Assembly (NCBI GenBank): GCA_963930775.1
Contig: OZ005705.1
Coordinates: 3,348,001-3,412,000, forward strand
From: Cliona cf. orientalis
Lineage: Eukaryota > Porifera > Demospongiae > Clionaida > Clionaidae
Length of the DNA: 64,000 bases
Direction: 5' to 3'
The translations under genes were made by a program, and so were the position numbers. The notes under the pieces are model-generated. The model did not search any database, was not told the DNA's origin, and was given only the letters and a program-made list of their open reading frames with translations. The stretch's first letter is position 1; each line of letters starts with the position of its first letter. Shown here piece by piece: positions 14,601 to 26,600 of this stretch.

Positions 14601-17600
14601 CTTTAGCCTCATTATTTTTAACAGGTGATGATAAAGCACTTTAGCCTCCTTATTTTAAACAGGTGACTCTAAAACAATCTTAATATGCATGGTAATACTA
14701 CATCTGATTTAATGTGCATGGTAGTTTAGTTAGTGCATATGATGCTATACACTGCATGTACATGTAACAGATTGTTGCTACAAGTACTTTCTTGAGCTAG
14801 ACCTTAGCCTCTTGCACGCTTGCCCAATTGAGTCTTCGGCACACCTACACTGCTCTTCAAATTCATACGGGGACTTCCAGTACTGGAGGAAGAGTGAAAG
14901 GATCTTACTCTTTAACTCGTTCATCTCACGCTCGGGAAGCCCAGGAAGGTCTTGTTCTCCAGCCACAGTACATTGGTCCATGAAGGCCTCCCCAAAGTAT
15001 GTGTAACGAACAGGAAACATTGTGTAACTGATTACTTCCTGTATTACATCATAGACGGTATAGTGTGTGCATGTGTGTATCGTTCAGTTATCCGTAGTAT
15101 TTCCCCTTGTTTAATACCTCCAACTACTGTACGAGAGCGCAGGCAGGGAGCAGTCGTTACAGGTGGGCCCCGTCCGGGGTCCTGCGACCACTCGTAGACG
15201 TGCGTCTGCCAATCAGTGTGACTTGGGATCGAGATCGAGCGTGGCGTTACATTTGGCGTACCTTGCCAGGATCGACGGCAGTTTGTGCAAGACAGCACTG
15301 ATCAGAATTCAACGAGTTCATAAACCACGCAAAGGACAGACATTGAAACTGTTAGCAGTATCTTTGAGTCACCCGTTATTGCCGAGAACCCCAAGATGAA
15401 AGCCTTGTCAGTGTTTTAATACCGACATCGCAGATGCAGCAGCGGTGCTGCATGTTTGTCGCAGTTTGCAAAGCCTCAGCAGTGCTACCCAGCTGATGCT
15501 GAGGAGGGATTTTACTTGGTGACCATAAGGAGAGATAGTGGTTTGTTCTGGTGAGACAAGGGTGACTAGGTGAATGGTGCTAGTGTAAACAATTAGTGCA
15601 CTCAGCTCAGCTGTGAGGGCTTTGATGTGTAGCTAGCAGCCTCAACAGTGGAGGAGTTGACCACAAGGACCTGAGTGGGCTTGGAGCCCAAGGAGTTGGA
15701 TGATGGAGATCCAGCTGACACCACAGACAGTCATAGGTGCAGTGGAGGTGGAGACCACAGGAACTGGTAGAACTAGGTGGACGGCAGGACTGGCGGAGAC
15801 AGGGTGGAGATCACAGAGACTGGCAGGTGGCCAGGTGAAGACCACAGTGTCAACAGAGCCAGGCGGAGTTCACAGCAGCTGGTAGGACCAGGTGGAGACC
15901 ACAGAAGGGGAACCACGAGGAAGTGGATCGCCTGAGCACAGGACTGGCAGTGGGTACTCTGGTTGCAGAGTGAGGTAGAGACTTTAATGGAGAGTGTGAG
16001 ATCCCTAGGAAGTGGGATGACAAGAAAGTCGAATTCAGAAGGAGACTGAGAGAAATCAGCGACAAGTTGTGAGTCGCATGGAAAGCAAATTGAGTGCAAG
16101 AGTATGGTACCAGCTAAGGGTGGGGACCACCCTGAAATGGCCAAGAATCACAAGTTAAAGGAGAACCAAGTCAAGTCTGAGAGTGTAGTGTTCCCTAAGG
16201 GTGGGGACATCAACGTAATCAACAGAAACAACCAAGACACTTTGAAAACACTTACTGTCGAGTGAAGAACCCAGGTCGAGGATGCCCTGAACTTAAGGGT
16301 GGGGATATGTAACGAACCGGAAGCATTGTGTAACTGATTACTTCCTATATTACATCATAGACGGTATAAATGGTGTGTGCATGTGTGTATTGTTCAGTTA
16401 TCCCTAGTATTTCCCATTGTTTAATACCTACAACTACTGTAAGAGAGCGCAGGTAGGGAGCAGTCGTTACTGGTGGGGCCCGTCCGGGGTCCTGCAACCA
16501 CTCATAGACGTGAGTGAGTCTGACAATCAGAGTGACTTGGGGATCGAGATCGAGCGTGGTGTTACATATGCTTCCTTGGCAAGCTTCTGTGCCAACGTTG
16601 GCAACCTGCTGTCGCAAAGAAGTTTGGGATTCTTTCTGATGATAACGTCTGCTGGCAATAGTGTGGCTGTGTCAATAGCAGACGATGGCAAGGGTGGCTG
16701 GGTGGGCTTCTTGCTCTTCTTCCTCCGATAAGCCACAATGTCACCCATGCTTAAAGGTTGTAGCTGGCGGAATGGAAGGCGGCTGAGTTGATTTTAATCT
16801 TGGATAGATGGAGGCAATGGCTGCGATGAAGAATGTGACTGAGCTGGTGGTACATGTCCTGGTGATGGGTTCACTTGCGGTACATGTCCTGATAGTGGGC
16901 GTGGTGGTGGTAAATTTTCATCTGGAAGCATTGGTAGTGGATGTTCTTGACGAGAGGGGTGTGCCAGTCCACAGTCGGGATGTGCTTGTGGTCGACGCCC
17001 TGGTTGAGGAGAGGAGTATGCTGGGCGTGGTTGTACTGCTGGTGGAAGCAGAGGACGCCGCACGGGTGTACTTCCAGGCACTGGAGGTGGATGAGCTGGT
17101 GGAGGGGTATGAGTACTGGTGGCTGATCGAAGGAATAATCCTGTTTATCATTGAAACTGTAGCAGGTTTGATTGTTCTCTAGCTTGACTAGCCTAGTCAA
17201 AATTTCATCTTGCTTTTGTAGAATTGATCTTTGTATCACCAGCATGTGTACATGTCCTTCCTCCAACACAGTTACCCGGTCTAATAGTTCTTGCACCTCC
17301 ATCTCTAGAATCAGAGAGTCAACAGCTTCATGTGGTGGAGTAGGCTTAGTTGGCGACACAGAGATGCGGTACTTAACTGGTGGTGGAAGTGAGCAAACAC
17401 TGGAAACACTAGAAAAGCTGGACGACAGTTCCAGGAGAGGGTACGGCTGTTGTGGCTGAAATACTGTCCCAGAAGGTCCTGGCTGAGATGATGCTGTCCC
17501 AGAAGGACCTGGCTGTCCAGGACCACCACACACTATAGCTGAGTCAGGCTGAGGTGAAACACCAGCTGAAGACTCTGGCCCAGTTGGTTTTAGTGGTAAA

Positions 17601-20600
17601 CAGGCTTATAGTTGACTGTTGTCTGTATCTGGCTTTGGTGGTGAACTGCTATTGGGTGCCTGTGGTTGACTGTTGTCTGCATCATGAGCCACAATCTGGA
17701 GAATCTTGCCTGAGAAGATCAACATAAAGGAAGTTAATGTCCTATTGTACACTACTTGCACTAAATTGAATGTGCATGTACATGTACATGTAGGGTGTGC
17801 ACTGACCTTCAGACTTTTGCTTCTTTTTCTGCCCCTTTACAGCAGAGCTGGTCTTACTCTCTTAGATTTCACTCGAGCTGTATGACATTAACACAGTTTT
17901 ATCAGACACTGATGTTATGCACAAATGGTGTACATGTACATGCATGTATTCATACATGTACGCATGTCACTTTAGGTTATTGCAATGGTTACTGACCTTC
18001 ATCCTTTTTCCTGGGAGGCTTTCCTTCTTCCACTGTTTCTCCTCTTGGTCTCTTGAACTGCACGATGGAAAGAATGGAGTTAATACAACTAAGGAGAGAG
18101 AGAGGGGGGGTAGAGAGAGAGAGATAGTGAGAGAGAGGGAGGGAGGGAAGGAGGGGGAGAGGGAGAGGGAGAGGGAGAGAGACCTTTTTTCTTGCTTGTT
18201 TTTGTTTTGATCACTTTCACACTGGCTCTTAGTGCATCTGAATCTTCAGCTGCCAATAGATAAGAGCAGTTACATGTATGTACATTATGTACATATTCAT
18301 ATGGATAGTACATATACATGTACGTGTGCATGCATATACATACATACATACATACATACACATACACATACACATACACATGTACAGTAGTGTACATAAT
18401 ACGTACCTCGATCTTGAGTTGTTGATGAATGGGACTCTTCAGCTTCATCAGCGCTTTCTAATTCTTTCCATCGTCGCTCTATCTCCACTTTTGTTCCAAT
18501 TGCAGTTATAGTTCCTGAATAGAACTTTCCACCTTGCTTCACCTTAGCAATCGCTCCCACAGTGGCTTCCTTGGGCTCAACAAGTTTGGATTCTAGCACC
18601 TTGCTATAGCACTTCTCATCAGCCCAGTACAGCAGACAGTAGCATTCTGCGGTGGGTTAGAAATCAATTCATGCCACACCTACTATGATAATATGGCTTG
18701 AACCATAATACAGCCAATCGTTTTTAAGCCAAAATCTGCCGAATAAAACTAATGTACTTTATAATAACGCTTACTTTTCTTGTCCCGTAGATCTTTGAGT
18801 TCCCGTTGAATAGCCATGACCACGGCGATCGAGAAGCCCGTATACTGATTGGAGTCCACCGACTTCGAGTGTTGGCGTGGAGCTGGCTGCAATCTTGGTA
18901 GTTGTAGATCGAGAACTTCAGCTTGGCAGTCTTCGATATCAATGTCGTTTTAACCAACTGCATCTTTTATGAATGTGCAAATGTCTCAACGTGTGTCAAA
19001 CGATGACAACCTTTGTACCCAACGCCCTGTACCGTATATTATCTGCACGTGTGCGCACTTTCTCTTTCCGTTTTTTTAGATCGCTCATTTCGTCGGAAAA
19101 CAATGCTTTAACTTTTTATTGACACTACTGTACATGTACAGTAGCGATCAAAAAACATTGCCATTTCCTCTATACCATTTGTACCCTTGCAAAACAGAGC
19201 AGGAACCGATTGCAAATGCAGACTAGCACCTCCATTCCCTTCCATTCATTTCCTGCAGTTGTATACTGGGCTAGGCTTCAAGCTCTGTACTGTGGTATGG
19301 GTACATGTAGCTTTTACAAGTGCATAGTGGGCAAGCCCAGCTTGTACCAAAACAGGAAGCGAATGTAGCAATCAATTTGCTAGGGGGTTCTATACCATAG
19401 AAGGAATGGATGGCAACCAAAGGGGTAGAAGGTAACAAAAACGGCAATGTTTTTTTACCGCTACTGTATATTGTGCTTATATAGCATGATGCAAAGAAGG
19501 CAGGAGCTGAGGTTGTCAAGCAAGTTAAGAATCCACTTCTAAGTGGATTGCTATATCCTGGATTACAGGCCAGTATTATGAATGAATAAATTAGCATGTA
19601 TTGAATCATATGCTCTAATTTAGGCTCTCGATGAGGAATATTTAAAAGTGGATGCCCAGTTTGGTGGAGTAGATCAGAGAAAGATTTTTACCTTTGCTGA
19701 AAAGGTATGATTATTTATTGTATGTTATCCTTAATTGATGTATAAGTATATTGATATCTCTTAATAGTATCTCCCTCATTTGGGCTATAAGAAAAGAATC
19801 CATCTGATGAATCCCATGGGTATGCACCTGTACACTTAATGGATATTTAGTTTTAACAATTGTTCAGTTCCAGGGTTGACTGGTGGTAAAATGAGTGCAT
19901 CTGAACCGGTAAGTATAGTCAGTAGTATTGACAAAACGCCAATGAGTATGTGATTAAAAGTGCTGCTGGAAGCTCTGCTAGTTGAAAAGACCATTGATGA
20001 TGCTTTGATTCTACATTCACGCCTACGCACTGATTGCCATATCACCCATATGTTTGGATCTGCATGCACAGGCAGGCACGGATAGCCCACAGTGTATCCA
20101 CAACCAGGAAGATACATACATGTATCAGCAGCCAGAAAGAGAGTAAACAGCGAGCAGGATGCGGGATGCGTGCAGATCTCATGTGGGTGTATCATTTAAA
20201 GCTTTCTGCTGATCTAGTACTGTCAAACCGCAAATATTGATACTGACTGACGGCTCTCTGACTTTCCACGAAATTTAGCACCCCCAAATTATACATGTAC
20301 CCGTGCTTACTATGCAAAAACATTCATGGTAGCAGAGCATGATATTCATCTGTGAAGCTAGGGGTGCTAATCAGTACGTCTTCGCCATCCTCAGATACAT
20401 CATGTACGTTTTACCTTTAGAATTAACGTACCACACATTCAAGTCAAAACGGTTCTTTAGGAGGATATGTGAAACTATGAGAACGATAGCAGATGTGATA
20501 ACTGACCAAATCAGAGTGTTTGAGCAGGTCCTGAATGCGCCGGTGTGCGCCACTGATATTGGTCACATGACTTCATCATGGCAACACTGTATAAGCGTGG

Positions 20601-23600
20601 GCATTATGTGAGAACTATCAGTAATACTGGCTATAGCAACAGTAAACCTACTGGCCTATATAATTCGGTCCTTAAAACACGAGTTATTCATCGCTACTTG
20701 GCCTAAGTTTGCTGCTGTCAGCCAACCTTCAGGTTTGAGTTAATGAGGTGCAGGCCGGCTTCATTCGCATGTAAATAGGTCATTCTAGTACAGCAATGCC
20801 ACGCACTGGAACAACAGCTTGGCATTGGAAACCTGCAGCTATGTGTCAAGAATCCCACTGTTGTATGTTCAATAGTGTGTGATATAAATGGAGACATCGT
20901 ACTAGCTATCAATAGACTGGATTTGCACTTAAATATGAGGAATCATGATTAAGCTGAAACCTATGGCCCAGGATGAGCTCTTGTCAGTATATGGTGTTTG
21001 GGTAAGAAACTCACAGGGAAATTTTCTTGGGCCTATTAAAGATTTAATGCACAGTTCAACTAAACGACTACTTTTGACAGTCTCTCTGATCTATAGCGGT
21101 TAGCTTTTTTGGTCACGTACACAAAACGTTATGCAATTGTATGGGCATGCACGGTAATTTCCCGTGCATGGGCAGCACACTAGCTATCCCGTAACAATGT
21201 TTAAATATTGTATTTAAATGATGTTAACTTCTGAGGCCTAGGATGCACAGCATGCGTGGTTACATCATCATATAGCAGCATGCATTAAACATATATCTGT
21301 GGTACAAAAGGCGGGAGACTGTTGGCATTGGCGTACACAAGGTCAATCCATAAAAGATAGTGCTGCACAAGATCACAGCCCTGAATTATTTCGATAAAAG
21401 AGGCAAATGCAGCGGAGTGTATAAGATAGAAAAGAAGCAGTGATGGAGATATACCATGGGACCAATGCCACCACCGCTTGTCAGCAACAGCAATCTTCGA
21501 CTCTTCAGTGACATTGACCATCCACCCATTCACAAACCTATTAATTTCATGCTAAATTGAGTTTCCATTGGCCAAATGTGATCAGTCCTGGGGAAGAGCG
21601 AATGTTGGCATTAGCATGCCACCAGAAATAGGTAATGTCCCAATCCCCATAATAGGGTGGGGAGTTATTGTGCTTCCCCCAAACACTTACCAAACTTCTT
21701 AGATTAGATCCAAGGTTGTAGGGGACATAAATATAGATTGGAGAGGATCGGCAGCTGTCAAGAAGTTAAGTTGTAGTTAAAATTCCTATGCTTATAACTA
21801 TAATATGTTTTTTGAAAAGCTACATATATAATAATATATCTATAGGATGCACAACCCAAACCCATAACATTACTGGCTATTTCTCCTCACATAGCACTAC
21901 TGAATCATGCAGCAGCTTCTCAGTATCAACAGGTGGATAGGTAGTCGAGAAAAAAATTCGAAATTCTAGCTAGTTCCATTAAAATGAATAGGCAAGCCAT
22001 ATCTGTTCACTATAGTGTCATGCCCAGCCCCTTCAAGTCTAGAAGGGGCTGAGCATAAGACTATATAGTCAACTAGGTGGCATTGATGAATGACAATCAT
22101 AAGGGCATAAACAAGAACAATAATAAGTATAAAAAACATGGTAGTGCCAAAAGGTACACAAGCAAGATTTATTTGTAGGTTATTTTACATCCCTATGCTT
22201 GCTTTTCGAGTAGTTATGATGCACATGTGTAGTCAATACTGAGTACACGTGCATAGACATGCATATGCATATGCATAATGCAGACTGACTCATCACTGGT
22301 CACAGTAAGCTGTCAACTACGCTTACTTTGTACTATGTCTGCTGATCTGGCATGCACATGGAACTATTACATAACACCATGTAATTGGTGTGCAATATTA
22401 GTACGTCGTTGTGGTTACTCTCTACAACACTGCTAATGGCAACAGTGTTGCTGGTGGCCTAGGTTAAATTCGATCCTGCTCAACCTTTGGAGTTTGTCAA
22501 AGTATCGTACTAGGTACGAGGCTAAGTATGTCGCTACTATTTCTTATTATTTACATACTAAGTAGTTATACACTAAGTAGTTATATTATACACTAAGTAG
22601 AAAAAAAAACAAAAAAAACTTTTATAATCTAATTCATGGGGGATTTGGGAGCACTTGGGGACATATATTTTACATTGGCACGCAGAATGGGTCAAAGTAA
22701 TAGGTTTGACCAAACGGAATTTTGATTCGCACCTTAGAATTGAAGTTATGGCTCTTTAAGGTTCCCATATGTTTGTATAGGAAGCCATGCATTTGCAATG
22801 TTTGGCCATAAATAAATTAAGGGTGCGCGGGGTACGTTGACGACCCTTTACTGAACAGTGTTTATATTGCTTCTGTTTGCATTATATGGCTCTACTCTGA
22901 ATTTTCTTGCATTATAAGGTTCTACTAGGAGTTTTCTTGTATTTTATGGCTCCATGCAATCCACCAGTACTTTATGGTGTTTTCTGGACAATTGTTTTTC
23001 CTGCTTACGTGGGCACACAGAATGGGTCGAAACTAGAGATTTGATCTTGGGGAATTTTGATTCATATCTTAGAATTAAAGTTACGGCCCTTTGAAGTATC
23101 CCATATGTTTGTATAGGAAGCTATGCATTTGTAGTGTTTTCCGCCCATGCGCTATGCGAGCACAGTAATGTGATGACCTTTACCCACTTTTGTTGAAATT
23201 GAAGTTTAGGCTGCCTACTTGCATTGCATGTGTCTATGTGGTGATTTATGGACTTTTCCTGCTTATTTGGGTCTGCTGCTTGTTATACAGTAAGTAGAAA
23301 TTGTGACCCGCTATGGAAAAACCGACCACTCGCGCTAAAATATGATTTTGCAGTAGGGGATTCGATTACTCGACTCAACGTTATTTTTTCGAACTTTTTT
23401 TCTTGGATATTCTGAAAGTATAGTCCTTTGCCCATCCATTTATAAAATTTCAGCGCGATCCGAGCTTGTTCAGTGTGTGTACTGCTCAAAAGAAAGATTG
23501 GCGTTCAGTTTTAGCTAGCTACGTGAACGGACCTACAGTATTATCAATCTATTATAATCTACAAGTCGCAGTCGATCACCATGACGATACCCGCGCTTAG

Positions 23601-26600
23601 CATAGCACAGTAAGTCAGTAGTGGCCGACTCGAGGCCCTTGTCTTGCTTTCGATCCTACACAGAGCAGCCGCTCACCCTCGTCTCCACGATTGACGGCAC
23701 CAGATGTCAATCAAGAAGACAGTCCAACCCATCCACCCTACCCCCTAATCATACAATACACTGTCATAATACTGAATTGAATTATTTACTAAAATTAATA
23801 TCAATGCCTAACTATGTAGACCAGCAGAGCTCAACAGCAGCAGCCCAGTCCTGCCTGAGGGAGCCCACAGCCTTGAGCACAACAGTGCCTGTGAGCTATC
23901 TGAAGACTCAGAGAATCTAAGAGGGAGGGGGGCGGGGAGAAGAGAGAAAGAGATACATGCATGCAACGGGGGGGGGGGGGGGGGGGAGAGGGGGGAACAG
24001 ACAGACAGCGAGAGAGAGGGAGAGAGAGTGAGAGAGAGAGGGAGGGAGAGAGAGAAAGTTAGAGGGATAGAGAGAGAGGAGGTAAATACCAAGGTAAATT
24101 ACATGGACATACATGTACATTCACAGATAATTTGACATGCATGTTACTTGTACGGTTATGGACGAGGATGAATGAACTAGTACCTGTGCAGCAAACTTCA
24201 TAAACAGCTACTGAGAAGACCTTGTCAATGTACCAGTCTCAGAATCACTGTTGAGTCAACAGCCACTATCCTCGTTGACATCCACACAAACCCCAGCTCA
24301 AATGTGCCAGCTTGGATACATACCTGTCCCACCATATACGATCTCATGCAAGACTAGTCGACTCTCCTCCCTCATGTTTATCACCGACTTTAAGCCCTTC
24401 TCTCCTTCCCCCTCACCCCAATTTCTACAAGTACATCGTACATGTACATGCACGCATGCATGCACACACACACTCTTCAACATGCACACAAACTCTCCCT
24501 GTTTACTATACATGTACCTTAGCTTTCCAAATCTTAAACAATGAGCAGACTCATCCTCACAGTGAGAGTATCACATCCAGTCAGTTGGTAGACTCACAGC
24601 GCAGTACAGAGCCTTCATTTTCTACAACAAAGGTATAAAAGCTTTTCACAACCTGCACAGCGCAGTCAGAGTCTTCAAGATTACATTTTCTACAACAAAG
24701 GTAAAGCTTTTCACAATCGTAGGTCATACTAAACAGCGCACACAGCTAGCTAATAAATTCACCGCTACGAATGGCTATCTCATGTGTCAGACTCCTTCAT
24801 ACTTTACCAGAAGTACTTCATGTTGAATCACACCCAGGGGTGTTTATTACATGCAGCCTTAGCTATAAGAACAATCATAGACAACTTACGAAGTGTAGAG
24901 TCCATCGCTTCTCTCGATATCTTCTCCCTAAGATGAAGACTGCTGTACTGGCGCTCACTCTGTGGCGGCAAATTCATTATGGTGCTAACCGCGTGGTGTA
25001 ATACGGAGCGTATACAGAAACATAGAACGTTGAGCTATGTACATACAAAACGCTCCGTTTCTCGAAAAATTGTGAACTGAGGCACGGGTGACCCGTGTAC
25101 AACTTTTTGGCAATAACTCGGCTTAGGAAACTTTTTAGAGCCTGGCTCTTTGACCGTTGAACTCTACGGTAAATTCTGCGTCGATCTACACCCAAAACAC
25201 GATTTTCATGAGAAAAAGGGAGTGATCGGTTTTTCCATTGCGGGTCACAATTAATTACACACTAAATAGAAAAAAAAGTATATTTAAATAATTAAATAAT
25301 CTAATTCGGGATTCGGGGGGGGGGGGGTTTGGGAGCACTTGGGGGGATAATTTTTACATGGGCACGCAGAATGGGTCGAAACTGGAGATTTGACCTGAAT
25401 GATTCACGCCTGAGAATTAAAGTTATGGGCCTTTGAAGTTTCCCATATGTTTGTATAGGAAGCCATGCATTTGCAATATTTTCCGCCCACGCACACATTA
25501 ACGTGACGACCATTACCCACTTTTGTCAAAATCGATGTATAGGCTGTATGCTTGCATTGTATGGCTCTATTATGCATCCAGCTCAACTATGTAGTGGTTT
25601 TCGGACAATTTTTTTCTGCTTAGTGTGTGGTCTGCTTGAAAAGGAATAAATTAATTGTTGGAGGGTGTGGGAGCACTTGGGGACGTAACTTTTACATGAG
25701 CACGCAGAATGGATTGAAAAATGAGATTTGATATGAGAAAATTTTGATTCACGCCTTAGAATTAAAGTTACCGCCCTTTAAACTTTACCCATATGTTTAT
25801 ATAGGGAAGCCATGCAATATTTTGAGTCCCAGTGTGCGTTATTTAGAAAATTGCTAGGCCAGCACATGCATGGGCTACCATGCAGCTGGTATTGTATTCA
25901 GAGGCTTGCTGAATTGATGAAGAATCAGCCACAATAGTAGCTCTCCCGTTTTTGCTGAGAGGTAAGTGGCGTAATACAGCTATAATCTTACACTGTGCAT
26001 GCATGGATGTGTGGAAAGTACATTGAGTTGAGAAACATAACTAAAATTGTTTTGTGCTTTTCCCCTAGCCTTGTGTGTGTGCTGTGGTGATCTTTAGTAT
26101 TAAGTAGGAAGTAACGTGTTGCAGGGGCCACTGGTACTGAACCTCAATACTGATCATATACATACTCTGAGTTTCTAGGCTCTACTAGGAACATAGATGG
26201 CCTGCTTTCATTGTATGGGTCTGCTAAGCATCCAGCTCAACTACGTGGTGGTTTCTGGGCAATTTTTTTTCTGCTTAGTGTGTAGTCTCCTTTAAAAAAG
26301 AGAATTTAAATAATTAATAGTGGGTTTGGGAGCACTTGAGGAGATAATTTTTACATGGGCACACAGAATGGGTCGAAACTAGATATTTGACATTGGGGAA
26401 TTTTGATTCATACCTTAGAATTAAAGTTACGGCCCTTTGAAGTTCCTCCATATGTTTGTATAGGAAGCCATGCATTTGCTATGTTTTCCGCCCGTGCGTG
26501 CACATGAACGTGACGACCATTACCCACTTAGATCAAAATTGATGTACAGACTACCTGCTTGCATTGTATTGTATGGCTCTACTATGCATCCAGCCTATGT

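Larger units (their letters stand above)
15002..16566 (+). mobile_element. Miniature LTR retrotransposon (TRIM-like), 4-bp TSD tatg
   Basis: Two direct repeats of about 255 bp, each starting TGTAACGAAC and ending GTTACA, flank 1.06 kb without gag or pol. Identical tatg lies outside both ends (14998-15001 and 16567-16570). A tRNA-primer-like tggcgtacc follows LTR 1 (from 15254) and a purine tract aagggtggggata precedes LTR 2, giving + orientation. It cuts the BEN codon series between AKEAY and FGEAF, so it arrived after the BEN gene. It must have been mobilised by enzymes of another element. Confidence 0.9.
14778..18963 (-). pseudogene. BEN-domain protein gene inside the transposon, decayed
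   Basis: Exons on the - strand: about 18963-18777, 18646-18407, 18249-18184, 18057-17997, about 17851-17808, and 17710-14778, the last split by an LTR element. The N-terminal part reads [18 protein letters not shown]. Then [19 protein letters not shown] and [20 protein letters not shown] form a Tudor/chromo-like strand-rich module. Lys-rich linkers, a coiled coil ([16 protein letters not shown]) and a Pro-rich stretch follow. The BEN domain runs from [20 protein letters not shown] and [11 protein letters not shown] (16570), across the LTR element, to [19 protein letters not shown], then SPYEFEEQC and [14 protein letters not shown] domains bind DNA or chromatin proteins. Lesions: frameshifts near 18940 and 17090 and stops near 17607 and 16794. 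It may be an accessory transposition or silencing-evasion factor; that is inference. Confidence 0.8.
12718..19132. mobile_element. 6.4-kb Tc1/mariner-type element carrying a transposase and a BEN-domain gene
   Basis: The left terminus TACAGTAGCGGTCAATAAAA continues agttaatgttccgac. The right terminus, reverse complemented, is TACAGTAGTGTCAATAAAAA continuing gttaaagcattgttttccgac. TA stands at both tips. No copy of this terminus follows the transposase gene directly (14548-14777 checked), so the matching end lies beyond the BEN gene. Two convergent genes sit inside: a DD34E transposase on the + strand and a multi-exon BEN-domain gene on the - strand, their 3' ends only about 230 bp apart. Later insertions are a TA MITE (13741-14263) and a miniature LTR element (15002-16566). 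Without these the element is about 4.3 kb. Confidence 0.75.

Noticed and set aside
15642-16144. Open frames on both strands within the LTR element
   Set aside because: No gag, protease, RT or integrase motifs; they are probably chance frames in GC-richer DNA.
21285-21533. Possible piggyBac C-terminal fragment (ADKRWWHW)
   Set aside because: Only the double Trp matches; GGVD and the following conserved residues are absent.
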